NCBI RefSeq assembly: GCF_963966145.1
Contig: NC_091046.1
Location: 39,060,001 to 39,124,000 of the forward strand
Length of the DNA stretch: 64,000 nucleotides
From: Tenebrio molitor
Taxonomy: Eukaryota; Arthropoda; Insecta; Coleoptera; Tenebrionidae
Direction: 5' to 3'
The translations under genes and the position numbers were made by a program. This document shows, one piece after another, positions 1 through 12,700 of the stretch; position 1 is the first letter of the stretch; each line of letters starts with the position of its first letter. The notes beneath the pieces are model-generated. The model was given only the letters and a program-made list of their open reading frames with translations, made no database searches and was not told where the DNA came from.

Positions 1-1712
1 CCACTCGACTGGCACCAGTTCAATTGCTTGTGGCAACATGTAAATTCAACTGGTCTCACTGATCACTTCGCCAGTAAAGTAAAAAGCGGGTGTACTTTTT
101 GGAGCTTGTGTCTTCTGTAAAAATTCGACAAAATCGAGCAAAAATACAAGGCTAAAGTCACAAGATTAATTAACGATTAATTAATTTCACGAGATCGAAA
201 AACGAGTTGATGAAATTGGGGTGAAAGAGGAGTTGAAACTTTGAATTGAAACTTTCCTTTGAGATTTTCATAAGTTACAAAGGACTGATGTATGATCTGT
301 GCTTTTGCTTCTTTTTTTAACATTCTCTGGAGTGCTAGGGACAAAATTTGCTACGACACCAAAAATACAGGTAACAACTGACGCTATGGTAAATCTTGTG
401 AAGTTGAAAACTGATTGAAACTTTGGAAATACAAACTGATGCCAACAATCATGGCGCTATTAAACTGACATACTCCTGGTGCCAATAATATTTGCGTCAG
501 TATGGTATTGAATGTGTTTATTTATATTGTATTTTTTAATATTTATTTCTTGGACTAAAAATTGTTATCATTGCTTTCGAAACGCACGTCAGTTTTAGTT
601 ATTTCGTGTAAGGAAGTGTTATGGGTGTAAACATCAAGTGGTTTATTAAATTTAATTGTATTTTCTTGTTTTTAGATTATTTTATTTTTCCACAGGCTGA
701 AATGTTATATACTCGTACATACAACATTATTTTTTAATAAAAAGTAACACAAATTCACTTTAAGTGTGTTTATCTAACATCATTGACAAATAAATCTATA
801 AGTAAATAGGTAAATTCCTTATTTTATAACTCAACTGATAAAACTAGTCAATGTCGGAAAACATGTATTTCCTCCATGAATTTTGTCATAAAATAAAACA
901 AACAACCTGACAATTGCTATTAGATTGCTTTAATTTCAAGATATCGGAGTTAGTGTGAATTTGGGAAAAATTCAATAAACAATTTTTCAGTTAGGTATTA
1001 CTTTTCCCTGAAAAAAATAGTTTTAATAGATTCATATCAGGTCTTCTTATCACTACATACACGTTTTAATTCTTGAAAATTGATTTCATGTGGTAAAACG
1101 TAAAAGTTGTACATTTCATTCATAAACTCGAATTAAGTTAGATAAGAATTAACGTTCACATTCAACAGCAACATGACTTCAATTCCTGCGGTTTTTCTCT
1201 TGATTTTTATTTCTTTGCGTTTGCAAGAAGTAAAAGTTAGTCATGTGTCTAGAAAAATAAATAAGGCGATGATTTATTTTTCCTAACGGAAATGGTTACT
1301 TCAAGTAAAACTATCTATATTAAATTTTAAAATGTATGCACTTCCGGTTTTACCGTATGGTATGCTTGCAATAACTCTATCGGTATTAATAATAATTATT
1401 ATTTGCTACGAGTATAACTGCACTATAATGACATGACTTAGTAGTTTAAGGAAATGATCAACACTTTCAATTAATATTTCATAATTCTCCCTAGATTTTT
1501 CCGGCGTAATCATCGTTGTAACGCCCTTGGTGCATAAATAGCTAAAGTATACTTATTTCTGGGGTAAAATGTCATTTCCTTCCTTGTCATACATGTAATA
1601 GTATTTTCATAAAAGTGAGAAAACCATCTTCGTGACCCTAAAATAATGGAGGAAATGTTTACTTCTTGAGATAGTAGGAAAAAATGGAACATTTGTCCTT
1701 ACATGAAAACAG
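1..1712. other. Gene-free AT-rich stretch
   Basis: I see no convincing exon, RNA gene or long inverted repeat here. Open reading frames are short and look random. It is AT-rich intergenic DNA upstream of a hAT-like insertion. A distal exon of a neighbouring gene to the left cannot be excluded. Confidence 0.5.
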
Positions 1713-1720
1713 ATTGTTAG

Positions 1721-2802
1721 CAGTGGCGGATTTACCAGCAGGCTGAGTACGCTGGAGCCTAGGGCGGCAGATTTTAGGGGGCGGCAAAATTGCCCCCAAA
1801 AAAATATTTTGTCTTACAGAGATAAAAAATAAATAAACTGGTTTAGAATAAATGTTATTAGTTTAGAAAATTTACTGGACAGGTTTAGAATGAATGTACT
1901 CAGTTCTTAAATTTTCATAAGATATACAGGTGTCCCAAAAAAAAAGACGAGTCCATAGCTCCCGTATTTATCGGAGGATTTTAATTATCTATACACCAAA
2001 TTAAATGGTTGTTAATAGGCTACAAAACGGCTCAATAAATTCACGTATAGCTCCAAGGGCTTCAAGACTAAACTGTCAAAATATTTTTTTTCAAATAGGA
2101 TACATACTTTTTTTTAGTAATTCTGATAGAGATTTTAATTCTGAAAGCAACAATGTATCACAAGTATAACTTCACATAAAAAAAAATAACATTAGCTTTT
2201 GAAACAAGTGACAACACCAAGCGAGAAGCTATCAAAATGCATTGCGTTACAATGTAATAACCAAATTAATGTAGCTGGAAAAACAAATGACAAATAATAA
2301 CATGTGGGATTGCGCAGATATGCCGCCAATGTTTAGCGTAAAATGGAACATAGACGATAGTAGCGTTTTTTTATTTTTTTTTGTGAATGTTTGGTATTTA
2401 AGTGTATACTTGTGATACATTGTTGTTTTCAGAATAAACGTCTCTATCAGAATTATTAAAAAAATATATGTAATCCCATTTGAAAAAAAATATTTTGACA
2501 GTTTACCCTTGAAGCCCATGGGGCTATACTTGAATTTATTAGGCCATTTTGTAGCCTATTAACAACCATTTAATTTGGTGTACAGATAATTAAAATTTTC
2601 CAATAAATAACGGAGTTATGGACTCGTCTTCTTTTTTGGAGACACTGTAGATTATTTTAAAAACAAAGAATCATTTTTTAGTCTTTTAATTCTAAAATAT
2701 TTTCTTTCACCTTCTTTTGTCCGTGTAGGGTAAATGCAGAGGTCAGAAGGGGCGACAAAATTTGAATAGCCTACTGGCGGCAAATGTGTTAATCCGCCAC
2801 TG
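1721..2802. mobile_element. hAT-like non-autonomous DNA transposon carrying a nested insertion
   Basis: The element starts CAGTGGCGGATT and ends AATCCGCCACTG, a 12-bp perfect terminal inverted repeat. It is flanked on both sides by the 8-bp duplication ATTGTTAG (1713-1720 and 2803-2810). An 8-bp duplication with CAG...CTG ends is the signature of the hAT superfamily (established knowledge). No transposase reading frame is present, so it is a non-autonomous copy. About 357 bp belong to the element itself; the middle 725 bp (1925-2649) is a second, independent inverted-repeat element that landed inside it. Confidence 0.85.
1925..2649. repeat. Long inverted-repeat (foldback) element nested in the hAT-like element
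   Basis: The ends read TACAGGTGTCCCAAAAA and, as reverse complement on the right, TACAGTGTCTCCAAAAA. The arms are long: about 1925-2187 pairs with about 2390-2649, including matching blocks such as TCAAATTAAATGGTTGTTAA-like segments and a CAATGTATCACAAGTATA-like segment. The central loop is about 200 bp. TACAG...CTGTA ends suggest a Tc1/mariner-derived foldback MITE. It inserted after the surrounding hAT-like element. Confidence 0.8.
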
Positions 2803-2810
2803 ATTGTTAG

Positions 2811-3775
2811 TATTAGTGAACACTGTATATCTACACCAAAACAGAGTATGTAAACCTGTCTAGATTTTATGGCTGTTACAACACCATATATTATGTCAAT
2901 AATACATAGATAGTTATGCTTTTTATGGAGGCTGTTTTATAAAACACGATTCTATAATTTATTAACAAAATAAACAAATCGTTTTTTATATCGATAAATG
3001 TGAGTTGTTAGATGTCGCTTGATCTTGGCTGAATTTTTACAATTTTATGCATCTTAACTCTTCGAAAACGGGGACAACTATTTCAACGATACCACTTTTA
3101 CAAATTATTCCATTATTCAAAGCACATCGTTGAGGACTTCCAAAATACAAAAGTTTGTCAAAACGAAATTTGTTCTATTGTCTATTACACTCCAGCTATA
3201 CCACTTTCTAACGTTTCATTCGCGCACACAACTCAAACATGATTTCTTGTGGTACCTTTCTCCCATCGCAAAGTGTACATCTTGTACTACACAGCTCCGT
3301 ACTTAGTCCTGAAATAAAAATGTCCAAGTGGTCTCTTACAGTTTGCTCAACCTTTATTGCCCCGAATCATGTAAGAAGGTGATTATTTAGATGAGTTGAG
3401 GCAAAGTACAAAGAGCAGGAGCAAAAAGACGAGCGAAAACAGCGCTCTCTTTGTATCGTTGCAAACGCATCCACCTCCTTTCTAGAAAGCTTCCCCGTAA
3501 TGATAATTCCAGAATTTCCAGAACAGAACTTGCTGCAATTGACGACAAAACCATTACTGTACAATGATAATACCGGTTAGGGTAGGTTAATTTACCCCAT
3601 AGAATGTTTCGGGGGAGTTCGCATACCACCTGGCACCTTGTGGTGTTATATCGACCGTCCGGGGCAGACAGAGCGCCGCCGCCGTTGGCGGCCGATAGGG
3701 ATGCGAGCCGCGTTCAGTTGAGCCGCGTTTAGACATGTGATCGCTGCCCTAGCCAACAGCTGCCTCCCCGCAGAC
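2811..3775 (+). promoter_or_regulatory. Upstream / 5' leader region of the DUSP22-like gene
   Basis: This stretch has no recognisable coding exon. The last 180 bases (about 3600-3775) are clearly more GC- and CpG-rich than everything around them, with repeated GCCGCC/GCCGCG-type words, and end directly at the start codon of the phosphatase exon 1. I infer that it contains the promoter and 5' untranslated leader. I could not place a TATA box or a transcription start confidently. Confidence 0.45.
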
Positions 3776-6700
3776 ATGGGGAATGGCATGAATAAGGCAA
3801 GTCTTGTCTGCATGACTTTCATCACATAAAAGTCATCCACATTTCATTTTTTCACATAATCACGCCATCTCCAACTAATTTTGTCAGCACGTTGGTCGCC
3901 GTTCTGGAATTTTTCGCCTCACTTGCGAATCTGTTTTAGTCAACATGCGTCGGCCGGCAAAGATTTCTAAACAAATCGAAGTTTTCACAGAAACTCAAAA
4001 CATTTCTTGTAATGTATATTTATTAGGCAACCAGTAATACAATTGTTATTGTTTCCGCTACCATAATTTTTATCTGACACTGATAAATTAGGTAGCTTAC
4101 AAGCTTACAACAATGCCATTGTTTCTCTGAAATGTACTTTCACTGAATTTGCACTGAGCAGTAATTGTCAGACTCTTTCATATATTTTTTTTTTCAAACG
4201 CTCGTAGTTTCTTTTTAACCAAATTATTTTTATTTAAACTTTTACAACCTGTTATGACCTGGAACTTTCTTTTGTGAAACACGATTGCATTACTTGTACA
4301 CGGCTGCCTTAACAAGTTCTTTTCGAAATATGAATATTTAATATGAAAATATGGGAGTCTGAATAAATATAACTTGTGTTGCTATGTAAACTGAAAATCG
4401 TAATCTAACTTTCAAGTTTGAAGATAGGACGTTAGCAACACAAACAGAAATATGTATATTTCAACTTTTATACGCTTTCAGTCTGTTTTCCATTCTATAT
4501 GGAAATATATTCCATTTCCTGTACCTGAAACAGAACAGTAACCGTGATAATTAGATATTTCTTTCGTGATTTAATCAATTCTGTGTCAAGATTTATACAA
4601 CATATTTCATTTTTCATTTTTAATAACAGAGGCTTTACAAGTACATAGTTCACTCGGTTTTTGTATTCACTGAAAAATGATTTGCACACTTTGCGTATTA
4701 TGTTACACATTAAATTAATATTTTGATACTACAAGATAGTAATTTTTTTATACAGGGTGTCAGGGAATGGTCTCCCAAGAATTTCAGGGTGAGTTTATCA
4801 GGGAAACTATGGTCGAACACCTTTATACTGTTTTTGGATAAATTAAACCGTTTTCTGAAAATAAAATTGTTCCCTGCTGTTTTGGGACTGCTGAAATATT
4901 GCTTTCGATTGGAAACTATTTAAAACCGAAATGTCAATGTGGCAGTAAAATATGACATAAAGGCATTGTTGTCTTTTGTTTGCTAAGCAATTAACTTTCA
5001 TTACAAAACGTTAACCATTTATTTAATTATTATAACAATAAAATGGTGCAAAAGTTCCCAAAGATTGGGGCACCATTTAAAATTTTTATTTTTGAGAAAA
5101 CCATTCATGTTGGGAAAAGATAGTACATATTAAAGTTTTCGACCACATTTTCCCTCACAAAGTCACCCTGAAATTCTTGAAAGACCATTCCCTAACTAGT
5201 TACAAGTAAATTTTGAAGTGATTCAAATGGCCAAATATCGTAAGTAAACATTCAATGTTGCTAAGTATTGAACAATATTTGTTGCTCTACGAAGTAAATA
5301 AACAGCCTTCGCTACTTTACCAAATAATAATACTCAATTTTTAAGCTTAAATCGTTAATGGACATTCTATCCAATCTAATCTAACTACATTTGGCTTATA
5401 AAAAGAAAATGAAAGTGGTTACATCATGTTGTAATTGTATAAAAAAATAGATTAATTTGACTAGGTAAAGTCCATTCATTTTGTATTGAACTTTTCAAGG
5501 TCAAATAATTTAAATTTTGGCACTGTAATTATGTTTTGTAAATAGTGACATGCATATAACCAACATAATGTGATTTAGCAATGCTCAATTCAACGTTTAC
5601 GGTGTTTACCTGCATGTCACTATTTACAAAACATAATTACAAAGCCAAAAAATAAAATTATTTGACCTTGAAAAGTTCAATACAAAATGAATGGACTTTA
5701 GGTACGAGTATGTACATGAATAGAAAAATAAATTCTAAAAAGTAAGAACGTATTTGGTGTCTAGGATGTCTAGATTTGGTGATGACAATTTACGAATAGA
5801 AAAATGAATATTAGAAGGAAATCAAAAATGTAGGAAAACCTTTAAAATTAATTCTTTCGTAATTTTGCACACATTTTTGCTTTTAACTTTAGTTTTCGTT
5901 ATATTTTACAATTGCATTCTTCTGTTTTTCTCTTTCAAAAATCCTTTTTTTTTTTCTTCTTATATCATGTTCTTTGCTGTAATCATTAATCAATGTTTTT
6001 AATGTCCCGTTACTGTTCTTCTTTTACATGACTGGTTTCTTTTTATTATCTTCATAAAGCTGGTATTATTTTATTGTTGTTTTCAGTCTTAATTTTCGTT
6101 CTCCATAATATATATCACTGATCTCGTGTTCTATTATCTACTTTCTATGTTTACTTTTTTTATGATATTTATCTGTTTTTACTTTTCGTAGTCCACCACT
6201 TTACTTACGTTACTTACGTCTTACATTGCTCTTTTTATTACTGCTGATTTATTTTCTTCGTATTCACAGACATCTTATTTCTCTTTTACTACTTTTAAGT
6301 TTTTTAGTTTTCTTTAGTGTTGAATTTCTTCTCTTGGCCTCCGAATGTATGTCTATTCATACATACAATATTATTCAGTATCTTTTACCCATTTCTATAC
6401 CTAAGTATTTCTATTACTGTCTAATCATATCACTCTTTATAACTGGAGTAGGTAAATATAAGAGTTGTTTATTTACTTTTTAACCGTGTATTCATTTTAT
6501 CGATACCTATTTCATTAATATTAATCCCCTTTTCTCTGGATTTTTCTTCTGTCTTAAAGCCCTTGGAATCTTTAAAATATTTGTTGTTCGTGGTTCTTTT
6601 CTTTTATTTATTATTTAATCATGTTGTTTATGCTCAAGTCAAGTAACTTATAACTTCTGTTACCACATGATTCCATTTTTCTTCTTCTTTTTTTAAGCAT

Positions 6701-9700
6701 TAATTTATTGTATTTATAGTGATTTTCTTGTTGTTTGTTTATTCTTATTCTTTTCATAAAATTTCAGATGTTATTTTACTGTTTTTTTTTGTTATTCATT
6801 TTCCCTCTTTCAAGGTCCTTTCAGTATATTATTCAGTGTTTCTTTATCTAATTTTTTAAAATATTTCATGTTTTTTGCTTTGAAGTAAGTATGTATTTAT
6901 TTATTTTTCCTTAAATCCGCATTTCCACATTTCCATTAATCCTTTAGTTTACGATTACATGAAATAATTAACTCTTCCCTTGTAATCTTCTATCCATTTT
7001 ACTCATATTCATTTTATTATTAAGTATCAATTTGTTTTTATTCAATTCTAAGACTGTCTCTTCTTTCACTTTTTTTTGAGTTTTTTCTGCTAATTCAATT
7101 TCCAAACATCTTGACGTTATTTAATTGCTGTTCTTTTTGCAATATCCCAACATATTTATTTAGCATTTTTCTGCAGTTTCTAGAATGCCTTTGCATTTAT
7201 TTCTGTTTTCTCCCCAATCCTCGTTCACCCAATTACATTGTTTACCAATAAACGGCGCTCTTTATTCTGCAATTCGATCCTTTCGCATTTCCTCTACTTT
7301 CAGTATTGCTTCAATAAAATATTTTTTCGTTACATCTTGTTGAAAATGGTTTCAATTTTTTCACTTCTTTTATTAAATTTTGTTTTTAGTGTAAGTTCTG
7401 TGTGCGCCGTAAATCCCCCTCATTTGTCATCATTTCTACGACGCCATCTGCATTTTGTAATGATACAATTCCTTCCGCTCCTGCATACTAACTTTTCTTA
7501 CAAATATTTCGCTCGAAAACAGTACGCGTATGTTCGTTTCAATTTAAATTTAATTCGTTGCATAAAAAGTAAACACATTTAGGGGAGATGATTATTTAGA
7601 TTACTAAAAGGGTCGGGTCAACAGTGTTAATTTTTAATTGTGCGAAAATTGACGTGTGGGTTTCGGGATTTAAATTAGGTAACCAGAAAGCTGTTAAACC
7701 GTACGAGAAATTCAATTCGTGCTGAAATACTTTCCAAACTGTAAAACAATGTTTATTCTAAAACCGCATAAATCGACTTCTTTAAATCATGATATCCTCG
7801 TGGTGATTCAACGCGATATTATAAAATCATAAGCTTTGTAAACACGATTGCATAATGTAAAAACTTCAATACGTGCAGTAGAAATTGAATGACTCGGAAA
7901 CGAATTAGATGTTTCCAATTGTTTCGTCGTTTACACCTTAGAATTGGAATGTCGAGGGGAAAATGAAGCTCAGGCCAAAGCTAAGGCTTTCACAACAATT
8001 TTCGTAAAGAATATAGCTCTGAAACAATACAAAACTGTGTTTCGTGACGTGTAATTCGCCTGAGACTCCCAAAAGACGCGTCCAGACACTATTAAGAGTT
8101 GGATAGGAGCAAGTCCAAATATATCTCAAGATTAGCACCTCCTTCAGCAGCGGTGAGCTAGCGATGTTTATTGGTGAAACCTTTTAGATGGCGCATTTAT
8201 CAATTGGGAAACTTAGATTCAAGATGAGAGGCTAATTTTATCAGTTTTTTTGCCTCCTTTTGCCACTAACTGAACAAGTTGCAACTCAGTCCTGGCGAAA
8301 TATCTTTACTAGCGTCGGCTCAGCCCAAGTGGCACGTACTGCCTTTACTGTTGCTCATTGTAACGGTAGGTCGCTCAATCTGCTTAAAGCATTTTTGTAT
8401 TGAAGTTGCGAATGAAAATCCCATTGCCAGAACACGGTAATCCGGTTGCCAAAAACATCGCGCTCGTAAATTGCGTTATAGCGACTGAAAATTTTTAAGT
8501 CGTGCTTTATGAACTTGCAAAGCACATATTTACATTATGTCGTTGCTCTGGTGGTAAAAGATGTCTTTAAAGCTCAAAGGGGAGACTATCGACATAACAT
8601 TTCAGCTTGGGGTTCGTCGGATTCAATTAAATACGTTAGCTCACTCAACGATTTTTCATCACAACATTAGAGACAACAAAGCAACTGCACTTCGCAAAGC
8701 TTCAATATATTGATAATTAATGAAATGAGAGCTTCGTAATATCCGAAATCGATCCAGGCAACTTTAATTAATTTGAAAGACGATGAACGGATGAAATCAG
8801 GAAATTGATATTTACAAGGAGTGTGCTCCTATTTTTTTATTGTTACATATTGATAAAATAATCGTCAAAAATAAATACAAAAACGATAAATCTTCAAAAA
8901 GTGGTTTTACACAGAAATAATAAAATCGTGGACCAGTTGACGGAGTACAAAGACTGAGAATGAGCCAAGAACACGAAACGCACTTCTGTTGAACAACGTA
9001 AATGTACTCAAAAAAAAAATCATTTTAATGAGGTTGTTTGCACGAAAAGGCTTATTTTGTGCAGATTAGACAGAGGCGAGCTGTACACGGTCGTGGTAAA
9101 GTAAAAGTTGCCTTAAAATTAAATTAATTCTCCCTCACAGCGAATGTAGTTTTCGTGCGAATTAAAACATTGCCGTGAGGCGTTGAACCTTTGTCACTAT
9201 ATTTAAAGCAGGTTCAGAAATCGATTTTCGGTAAATGGAAAGAGCTGATCCCTAAAGAGTTATAACAAGCGACGGTTTCAATAATTTTTAATTATGAAGA
9301 GTGTTTCCTTTTTTAAACGGTTGTTTAAAATATAAACTGACCATACTGTCGTTGGAGCTAACATTAAATATTGATGTAGGTTTATTGAACGGATTCGTTT
9401 CATCGACCTCACCTGACCTGATTGTTTTGCTCAAGCAGAAAACATTTTATTAGAACTGAGATGGTTATTACACGGTCCTGAGGGAATTTTTCTCCTATAA
9501 TGACAGGATAATTTGATTTAAGTGCGGTGTAACAATGTAAGAGGCTGCGCGGCTGTGCTACTAGGTACTTTTACTAGTAATTTAGCGGTTTACTACCACT
9601 ACAATGAATACAGTCTTGATACTTTATTGTTTAACACAGTAGGATTGTTGTAAATCGTATATGATTATGTCACCATTCTAATTAAACCACCTATTAACAT

Positions 9701-12700
9701 ATACGAAGAGTAGACTGAGACAGATACTCATCTTCAATATGTAGATAATGTACCCACACAATTAAATCAAAATTGTTGCGATTAATTGGTTGCTTAAGAA
9801 TAAGGCGCTTTTAAAAAAACAATGTCGCAAATAATGAAATAATAACTTGTACCTATTGGGGCGTATTCTGTAACTGTTCCGCTAAATTTTAAAGGCAGTT
9901 AAATTAAGTTGTCACAGCCATGACCAATTTTAAAAGATGCTAAAATTTTAACGCCCCTTTAAAAATTACAGAATACGCCCGATATAATCTTGAGCAAGAT
10001 TTTTACTTAAATAACTCAGCACAACGGAATTTATATGTTGAAAAATAATTAACTATGAAAATTACAAGATGACAAGCCACTAAATGTCAAATTGTCAAAA
10101 ATCAAAATGAAAAAATGAAATTCAAAAGTCGTATTTATCAAATATATGTACAATATGATCAGCAAAAGAATTGATAAGGGGCTGCTATGGAAAAGAAAAC
10201 CTTTGAAAACGTGAGACGTAGCTTCAATCATAGATACTAACAGCGATGAAGAAGAGGTTTGCCCAAACTTCAACAACAAAGGTTGTGAATAGTAAACCCA
10301 CTCATCGTTTTCTTGTTTCTCATTTCGAAAATATAATTCTGTCATAAATATTTAGTATTCTCCAGTGAAAACCATTTTTTAAATAAAATTCACGTAAATG
10401 TCAAAATTAACAAGTAACAGTTTATTGAGTTTACATCTCGCCTTTTTAGAAATTTCTTTTTCCATAGTCGCCCCACATCTCTTTTTTTTTTGTTGATCAT
10501 ATTGTATAATGCGAAAATATAATAAAAAATATACAGAGTGATTTTCAAAATTGTGCAAATATTTTGACCTGCGATAGAATCCCACAAAAGGTAACGATTG
10601 AGCCAATAATGCCTTACCTATACAAATGTTGATATTTTTCGACAAAAAGGGACTAAAAGTTCTTCAAAAAAAGTTTGGGAGCCACTGAATTTTATGAAAA
10701 AATGGGTCAAAAAAAACATTGCAGCCTTTTTTTGTGGTCATTTAATTCAAAATTAAGTAAACTCAAAAATCTTAAACGATAACAATCAAACATCGAATGA
10801 CATAAATTCCAACTTAGGTTGGTCGTACTATTCCAGACACGGAATCTTGGCCAACATTTTTTAGACATTTCTAAAAAAAATAATGTAAACCAATCATTAG
10901 TGTCATTAGTAAATGACAATTATTAAAAATCACTTTGAAGTTTTTCTTGTTACATCAAAAAAGCAGGGAAATGGCATTATCGAGTCAAAAGTTGGGTTAT
11001 ATTCAATAAAGGCCAGTTCACACATATTTGTCAGTTAAATGTCAGTTGTGGCCAAGATTCCGTGTCCGAAATAGTACGTCTAAACTGCCCTCCAAATTTG
11101 AAATTTTTCAGCGTTTCCCAAACAAAGTGATTCCTTTGATTTTCTTGTAAACCATTAACATTTGTATAAGGCAAGTTGGGTTATTTTGTCTTCTTTTAAC
11201 ACGTATTACCTCAGGTGAAAATATCTGCACAACTTTCAAAATCACACTGTATAATTTTAATTAATGTTTGTTTTCTCCCCTTTGTACACGTTCATTCTAT
11301 CAGCCTTTTTATATTGAACCCATAGCAACAGCGTCCTCAGTCAACAATACGTTCTCATGACTGCTTCTTGCTTCTTTAAAAATGTGTTACCTTACGAGTG
11401 AAGCATAATATGAAGTTTATTTGACTGTGTGCCAATAAAATTAACAGCTCAGTGAAGTTGCAAAAAAATATATAAAAGTTGATGACTAAAAAAATTAAGT
11501 TCGGACGCTGTTTTGCGTCTTTACAAACTTTTTCACTTGTCCTGTTTTTCAAACTTCCTTTAAAATAAGTTTACAAAACAAAAGAGTTTGACAGGTGCAC
11601 TAATCGTTTAACGAAGTTTCTTAGTCAAACATGTTTAGTTTTATGTGTAATGGTGATTCGATAAAAAATGTCAGCGAACCTAACACCTCCCTTTTTGGAT
11701 TATCCAAGGTAACTTAACATTCACCATTAATCAAAATTTACATTTTGCAATACATAATAAACCAGTATCTACATCTGTACAGTTCGGCAAAACAGATCGG
11801 GGAGCATTCGTATGGGAAATATCTAAAAATACAAACAGATTTTCTGCAGATTGTATTTGTCTTAACTCTTAAAGGTTAATTGGTAAAGAACTGTAATAAT
11901 GAGCCAACCTTACCTCCTTAGCTTGCTCTACAGATCTACCTCCATGTTGATGAAATCTTCGAATAAGTGAATTTTCTTTGTTTCAGGTGTTACCAGGCCT
12001 TTATGTGGGAAATTACAGGGATTCAAAAGACGCTAACCAGCTAAATAAACACAACATAACTCACATCGTTGCCATTCATGACTCAGCAAAGAAAATACAC
12101 TCTGTAAGCCCTAATTATAATTATTTTCAGCTTTAATGCTTTTCGTACGGGGAAGAATGTGTACGAGTACTATCTCGATACAGCACATGAAATATGGAAA
12201 TGACGCACTAATTTTACGAACAACCAGTATTAAGTACGTTAGGAAAATTTTTACTCGACCAATTCGTAAAGTTTCTCGCTTAAATTTAATTCTCCTATGG
12301 AAATTGCGAGATTACTTTTCGTTGTAAGAAAATATCTGATTTTACAACGATGTTGGATAATATAAAGGGATTTTTATTGCGACGTTTATCTGAATCAAGA
12401 TAAGTGTTTTTTCTTAATGTAAACCAACAATAAATTTCTAACTGTATGTCTGGAATAATTCTACTAAAAGGCATTTAATATTAAGTTGTCACCTCCAGAC
12501 CAAACAATTTCTTTTTGATTTAATTTTCAGCTCAGAACGGTAGCACTGATTTTTAACAAAATACATTTCTTAATGTTCAATGTTTAATCTTTCAAAACAA
12601 ATCATTTTACTGTACTCAGGTATGAACTAGGGCACCAAGAAAAAGAATACCTACTGTCACGGTCAGAGGTCGTCTTCGCTAGACGTATAAGAGCAGTGAA

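Noticed and set aside
3646..3840. Minus-strand frame in the GC-rich segment before the phosphatase start
   Set aside because: It is an antisense reading of a CpG-rich leader and of exon 1; the + strand ATG encoding MGNGMNK explains the conservation.
7238..7582. 114-codon frame at the end of the T-rich region
   Set aside because: Its composition follows the T-rich DNA (Phe/Leu/Ser/Tyr); no domain and no splice context.
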